Assembly: GCA_001430745.1 (NCBI GenBank)
Contig: KQ481993.1
Location: 510,504-524,156, forward strand
DNA length: 13,653 bases
DNA from: Auxenochlorella pyrenoidosa
Taxonomy: Eukaryota; Chlorophyta; Trebouxiophyceae; Chlorellales; Chlorellaceae
Direction: 5' to 3'
The number at the start of each line of letters is the position of its first letter. Within the stretch, counting starts at the first letter, position 1. The position numbers and the translations under genes were made by a program. The notes under the pieces were generated by a model, which was not told the origin of the DNA, searched no databases, and worked only from the letters and a program-made list of their open reading frames with translations. Shown piece by piece: positions 9,301 through 13,653 of this stretch.

Positions 9301-12300
9301 CCGGACACACACAGCGCATTGCAGGCCACCCGCCCTGCAGTCTCTCCACCTCATGGTGCCGGCAGCGCTCCGCCCCGCATGGCCAAATCCCAAGCAACAA
9401 GGCGCGCGCACGCACCGGCAAACCACAGGATGTCTCCCTCCTCCAGGACCTCGTCCGGAGAGACGGCATGGATGGTCATGAAGCTGCGGTCCAGCGCCAC
9501 CAGGAAGGCGTTTGGCAGCTGCGGGGCAGGGGCAGTAGGTGAGTGTTCAGCAGCTGCGGGACAGGGGCAGCAGGTGAGTGATCGGCACCGAGAGAGGGCT
9601 TGGCCACAACCCGCGTGCGGGGCTTCCTGTCCTGGCAAGCGAGCGCAATCAGAGGTGCACAGCTGCACCTCGGCAAACAGGCGCGCTGTCCGTTTAGGTG
9701 CACAGCTAAGCTGTAGGTCTCACCTGACGCAGGCCAGCCTTCTGCACCGTCTTGCCCGCCAGGACCTTGCCCACACGCAGGCCGATCATGTACTCGTTGA
9801 ATGCCCGGACCTGGGTTCCAGCAAGGCAGTCACGCGGATGCAGTTCAGATGCAGGATGATGACAGCAACAAACGAAGGTTTGAGGCTGGGAGGTCAGGGG
9901 GCACCCGCAGGGAACTGGATCAGTGCAACCGCTCCATCCGCTGGGCTCTAGCCTACAGATTCCCCGTCACCTGACCACCGCGAGTGATGTCGGTGAAGGT
10001 GGAGTTGACCTCGGGGCTGGTCCAGAACTGGGGCGCCACATCAAGGAGCAGGGTGTCGCCAGCCTGCACAGGGGGGCCGCATCAGCTGTGGTTGACCACA
10101 GCATCCAGGCGACCAGGCTGCCAGCATGCTGGCAAGGTGCACTTGCAGAAACAGTTGGTCTGCATGATGATTTTGTGGATGGTCATGCACATGCAACTTG
10201 TAGAGGGCGATCGCTCTGGGCAGAGCAGCACGCATGCGCCTTGCACCTACTTACTTACAGCAGGATTGCATGCCAGGAGGGCGAAGGAGCAGGTTTGACC
10301 CAGAGATGCTGGCCAGTCGCCACCAGCCCAAGGAGGCATGGCATGCCTGCTCCCAGCAGCCAGGCGCTTGCCTGCAGCACTTCGTCGCCGATGTGGGGCC
10401 CAGTCCAGTTGAGCGGTATGCCGTTGCGCTTGATGGCCACCACCGCGGCGTGGAAGCGGCTGCGGAAGGCGGCAGCACGGATGCTCTTGCCGTTGAGGTC
10501 GGTGCCTGCAGGGGCCAGGGGGCGCGGGTCGGCGCGTGGGCAGCCACAGCCGTGAGTGCGTGGCGCTGAAAGACTGAGGGCCATGCGCGCTGCAGGCACC
10601 GCAAGCGCCGGTGGGATGCAGGGCGGGCACCGTTCCAGGCTGGGGCAACCGGTGCACAGCCGCAAGGCAGCCAGAGCGCACCCTTCCGAATGACCACTTC
10701 CACCAGCTCAGGGGGAGTGGCGGCCGGGAGGGTTGGGGAGTCAGAGCCGGAGCCAGAGCTGGCCTTGCTGCTGAGCGGGCCGGCCTTGGGCACTGCAGGT
10801 AGGCAGTGAACAGGCAGCACGGGGGGACCAGGAATGAGGAGGGAGGATGTGCCCCATCCAATCGCACGGGTGTGTCTGCTCACCAACCAGCCAAGCACGG
10901 CAGAAACCCTGGCCAGCCCATGCGTTCCCGGTCCAGCGGGGGGATGCACCATGCAAGCCAAGCATGACGCTGCAGCCGGGGCGGGCTGCGCTGGCCAGCT
11001 GTGGCTGGCTGTTGCGCCCGTCTCAGTCGCTGGGGCGCCTGCCGCACCGGAGATGGAGGAGACGCCAAAGGCGGCAGACAGGCCGGGCACCTCGCTGGCG
11101 TCCACCTGCTCCAGGGCGTCTGAGTAGGGCAGCAGGCCCAGCTCCGCCAGCTTCTCGGTGCTGTCGGGGATGCCTGCAGGGGTGGGGTGGGGTGGGGTGG
11201 GTGGGTGGGTGGGGGGTGGGGGTGGGGTGTGGGCGAGGAGGAGGGGACGGCGGATCTGTATGCAGGGTTTGGTTGAGAGCACCGCTTTCTGTGACTCTGG
11301 GTGTTATGGAGCCCCCCTCTGGAGCTCAGGGGTCAACAGTCAGCCACCCTAGCTATAGCCCACCGGACAGGTAGAGGATGTCGTGGGCGGCCAGCACGAA
11401 CTCGGAGCCGACGGCGTGGATGAGCTTGGAGTCGCGCCGCACAGAGGTGACGTACTGCCCGCTCAGGTTGCGCAGGCCTGCGCGCAGGTTTCCGAGTCGT
11501 CAGGGAGGGCGGCTGGGGCGGTGATGCAGGGGCAGCGTGCCGGAGCGAGCAAGCAGAAGACGGTGGTCCAACCGTGGAGCGGCCCCCAGGCGGGGGCTTC
11601 AATCTGATGTCCTCTGACAGCCAATCTGATAGCCAAAAACTCACCCGCATCCTTAATGCTGCGCCCCACCACTGGAGAGTTGTCGGGCACCAGCAGGCCC
11701 AGGAAGAAGTCGCCGCCCTGCTCCTCCACCAGGCCTGTCGCCTCCTGGGACTTGCCCTTGCGGAAGGCACGCCCCATCTGCGGTGGCCTTGGGAACAGAG
11801 GTGGGTGCGCGATGCAACTGTGGCCTGTGTTTCAGGGCTGGTGTTTTGGCATGGCTGCTCAGCATGAAGGGGCTGCCACCTGGCAGATGGCGCCAGCACA
11901 GGGCGGCGCAGCTGCTCCCCCCAGCTCACCCGGCGATAGACTTTCATGCCGGCGCCGCCAGTCAGGAGGAAGGGCGCCGCCACAACAATGTAGATGATGC
12001 CCCAGAAGGTGTTGGGGAGGCCTGCATCGAGGGGGCGGGCGCCAGTGGCGTGTGGGGGAGAGGAGCGGGCACGAGGCTCGCCAGGGCATCGGCTCTGACC
12101 ATGCGCCTGCCCAACAGGCTGATGGAGCGAGGGCTGTGTAACATTCCTCCCCCACAGACCAAGTGCTCACCGTACGGGGTCACGCCAAACAGCTCAATGG
12201 GCTTGGCACCCTCCTGGTAGTACTCGCTGCAGGCGCGGGCGATGCAGGCAGCGTTTGCGCACGGCACAGCATCCCCCGCCAAGCCTGCCTCCTGAGGCCG

Positions 12301-13473
12301 AACGCATGTGCAGGCAGGAGGCCCCGCGGGCATGCGCGCTGCTGTGTCAGTCGGTGTCAGCAAGCTTGAGCAGCGCTCCACGCATTGCGCAGTGTGGAAG
12401 GCAGCAGGCACACCTCGTGGGGTCCAGGACTCGCTGGTCAAAGGCGCCGGTTACCACAAGGTTGGTGGAGGTGCCTGCGGCGCAACGGTGGCGGCAAGTC
12501 GGAAGGGCGTGGGTGCACGCCAGCCAGGAGTCGCAACGAAGGGGTTCCGTGCATGCTCCAGCAGTGCATCGGTGGCGGCCAACCACACGTTGCTCGCAAC
12601 AAGCCAGCCATGCTGCGCTGGAGGCGCCGCTGCCCCCATGCCCCTCACATGCTGCCCTCACCAATGGTGGTGTTCAGGCCTCCCAGAAGGCAGCAGTAGG
12701 TGAGGGGGATGAGCAGCTGGCGGATGGGCAGCCGCGCCTTGCTGGCCCACGTCAGCACGATGGGCAGCTGCAGACCAGGGACCAACTCAGGCCCGGGCTT
12801 AGAAGAGCAGGGCTGCCACGCTGTACCTTACATCAGCTACCCTCCAATGCCACTCCCACTGAGCAAACAAAAACCATCCTACTCGGCTCCTAGCAGGCGA
12901 TTCGCTGCAGCCGCCAAGGGCGCGCTCACCATGATGCAGAACTGCAGGAGGGGAGGGAGAGCGATGGGCACTGGGCACTGGGTCAGGCAATCACTTGCTG
13001 GGGTGCAGGGGTGCCGGGTCAGCATCCGGCGGCTCGTCCTTGCACACAACTGGCCTTTGCAGCATCCACTGCCCATCCTGTTCATGCAGCCGGCTTGGCG
13101 GCGCGGCTCACCACGGGGGTATCGTTGACAAAGGATGAGAACACCGCTGTGACCACGCACATGCGGACCTGCAAGCAGAGGCGGCAACAGATGCACGGGC
13201 AGCTTGGAGCGGCGGCAGGGGATGCATTCCCGAGGCACTGTGTTTGCTTGCATTTGCCTTCTGCCGAGCTCCAGTCCAACCCACAACATAGGCTTGCCGT
13301 CACTGCGCGGCTTGGAATGTCTGAACCCCTCTAACCCAGCGCCTGCACAGGCCTGCCCCGCCGGCCTCTCCGCACCTGCGCCAGCATCGTGTCGCGCGGC
13401 GTGCCCAGCAGCTTGGTGATGATCCAGTCGGCCCCGCCGGTGGAGGTGATGCCCTGGGCCACCATGAACAGCA
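6381..13473 (-). CDS. SLT: SLC13-type sodium/sulfate transporter with four RCK_C domains (SLT/SAC1-like), 5' end missing
   Basis: Predicted membrane Na+/sulfate cotransporter or SAC1-type relative. Exons in transcript order: 13473-13376, 13168-13112, 12941-12930, 12767-12662, 12474-12414, 12226-12171, 12021-11930, 11777-11645, 11477-11364, 11173-11048, 10792-10682, 10505-10372, 10063-9971, 9810-9724, 9518-9416, 9253-9110, 8958-8911, 8761-8646, 8347-8231, 8058-7963, 7743-7629, 7531-7457, 7315-7197, 6979-6899, 6708-6610, 6443-6381. All phases agree; about 818 residues to TGA. Residues 1-161: first membrane half (VNDTPV, LPIRQLLIPL, GTSTNLVV, TPYG). Four RCK_C domains: about 184-244, 312-380, 399-462, 495-575 (each with GK/GR, then a D-I-L or D-T-L end such as VLEEGDILWFAG and VLQAGDTLLLD). 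A Ser/Pro-rich linker lies at about 250-310. Residues about 585-798: second membrane half (IANNSAALMFPIAA, FGYQTNLM). Short basic tail. Substrate is inferred from family; sulfate sensor versus transporter cannot be decided here. Confidence 0.93.
7457..7531 (-). other. Exon with the second substrate-site asparagine motif of the transporter
   Basis: This 75-nt exon (phase 1 on both sides) reads NFTIAAVYVATTLLSQIIANNSAA and joins to ALMFPIAATIS in exon 7197-7315. The NNSAA-A-MFP block corresponds to the NNA/T-x-A...P signature in the C-terminal half of SLC13/DASS transporters. Its N-half counterpart is GTSTNLVV, coded across the 12662/12474 junction. Seeing both supports an intact transport core. 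Confidence 0.8.
7764..7860. repeat. GT-rich low-complexity stretch in a transporter intron
   Basis: A short run of alternating GT with CACACGTG-like pieces, followed by a G-run, fills part of the intron 7744-7962. On the transcribed strand it is CA/C-rich. I see no coding sense or conserved motif in it. Confidence 0.5.
9516..9585 (-). repeat. 35-bp tandem duplication that copies a 3' splice site
   Basis: Units 9516-9550 and 9551-9585 match at 31 of 35 positions by eye. Each contains, on the minus strand, a C/T tract and CCCGCAG|CTG. The AG at 9520-9519 is the acceptor of exon 9518-9416, giving LPNAFLVALDRSF. The upstream copy (AG at 9555-9554) would add 35 nt, shift the frame and reach a stop at 9476-9478. 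The protein-consistent site is the one nearest the exon. Confidence 0.8.
10064..10371 (-). other. GC-AG intron within the second RCK_C domain (308 nt)
   Basis: The donor is CTGCAG|GCAAGC at 10371-10370 and the acceptor is CTGTGCAG at 10064. Splicing joins IGDEVLQ to AGDTLLLDV, the conserved VL-x-x-GD-x-LLL end of an RCK_C domain, with phase 0. I see no further exon in the intron. The donor hexamer is the same as that of intron 4 of the WDR26-like gene. Confidence 0.8.
11179..11229 (+). repeat. G-rich tract GGGGTGGGGTGGG... next to an exon
   Basis: About 50 nt of G runs separated by single T on the plus strand. On the transcript it is a C-rich tract immediately before the acceptor of exon 11173-11048 and so doubles as its polypyrimidine tract. 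Many runs of three or more G could form a G-quadruplex in the non-template strand for minus-strand transcription's complement, that is, in the plus DNA strand. Confidence 0.7.
12930..12941 (-). other. 12-nt microexon (four codons) of the transporter
   Basis: TTCTGCATCATG (Phe-Cys-Ile-Met) lies between CCTCCTGCAG and GTGAGC. The flanking exons end VNDTPV and start LPIVLTWAS, both phase 0. SLC13-like proteins have an unbroken hydrophobic stretch of the type NxTPV-xxMxPI here, so without the four residues the membrane segment would be short. Skipping would keep the frame but delete part of that helix. Confidence 0.8.
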
Positions 13474-13653
13474 CTGCAGGGGGTGGGGTGGGGTTGGGGT
13501 TGGGGGGTTGGGGGGCGTCGCGTGGTTGCATGGCACCGTTGACCATGTGCTTCCTTTAATTTTCGTCACAAATTCGATTGCAGTTAGGCAGGATGCGAGA
13601 CCTGTAATCAAGCTGCCCTCTTCTAGGTGCTTCACTCAAAGTAATGCAGCACC
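13474..13653 (-). other. Partial intron upstream of the first visible transporter exon
   Basis: The acceptor CCCCTGCAG at 13474 follows a C-rich tract on the minus strand (plus strand G/T-rich, 13479-13515). The exon needs one carried base (phase 1). I found no further exon up to the window end. The remaining N-terminal membrane segments must lie beyond 13653. Confidence 0.65.
13479..13515 (+). repeat. G/T-rich tract in a transporter intron
   Basis: GGGGTGGGGTTGGGGTTGGGG-like sequence on the plus strand, which is the C-rich polypyrimidine tract of the acceptor at 13474 on the transcript. It has the form of a potential G-quadruplex. It is too short and irregular for a telomeric array. Confidence 0.65.

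Noticed and set aside
10251..11282. A 343-codon minus-strand open frame
   Set aside because: It merely contains exon 11173-11048 in frame and then reads through introns and other exons out of frame; codons beyond 11048 resemble no protein.
13479..13515. Telomere-like TTGGGG repeats
   Set aside because: Only two or three irregular units inside an intron, next to a splice acceptor; not a telomeric array.
1..13653. CRISPR array, transposon or integrated virus
   Set aside because: No regular spaced repeats, no transposase or reverse transcriptase motifs and no long terminal repeats were seen; the repeats present are short local duplications.

Overview
The window is eukaryotic nuclear DNA, most likely from a green alga (Chlorophyta, trebouxiophyte- or chlorophycean-like; this assignment is inference). 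Genes are GC-rich and cut into many short exons of about 12 to 340 nt. Introns are about 100 to 400 nt with GT...AG or GC...AG ends and C/T-rich tracts before CAG acceptors. A candidate TGTAA-type polyadenylation signal is present. One gene encodes a SAC1/SLT-type sulfate transporter, a family well known in Chlamydomonas. There are no bacterial operons, no CRISPR array, no mobile-element genes, and no RNA gene that I could recognise.

Layout. (1) 1-1844, minus strand: N-terminal part of a WDR26/GID7-type protein (LisH, CTLH, start of the WD40 propeller) that runs off the left edge. I could place five exons; two of the four introns are GC-AG. (2) 1845-3452: about 1.6 kb without a recognisable gene, lying between divergent genes and so probably holding both promoters. 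(3) 3453 to about 5718, plus strand: a short-chain dehydrogenase/reductase (SDR) with a clear cofactor site and YxxxK active site. Its reading frame is broken at two places, both in runs of G, and its 3' end is uncertain. (4) 5719-6380: convergent intergenic region and 3' UTRs. (5) 6381-13473, minus strand: a large SLC13-type Na+/sulfate transporter of the SLT/SAC1 family. I could place 26 exons with consistent phases, giving about 818 residues to a stop codon; the N-terminus lies off the right edge. It has two membrane halves around four RCK_C (TrkA_C) domains.

The three genes have no obvious joint function: a ubiquitin-ligase subunit, a metabolic oxidoreductase and a nutrient transporter. 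I found no new multi-gene system. The most interesting points are about gene structure: a 12-nt microexon inside a membrane segment, three GC-AG introns supported by protein homology, a tandemly duplicated 3' splice site, and the frame breaks in the SDR gene. All exon models were made by eye from splice signals, phase and family resemblance; none was tested against RNA data.
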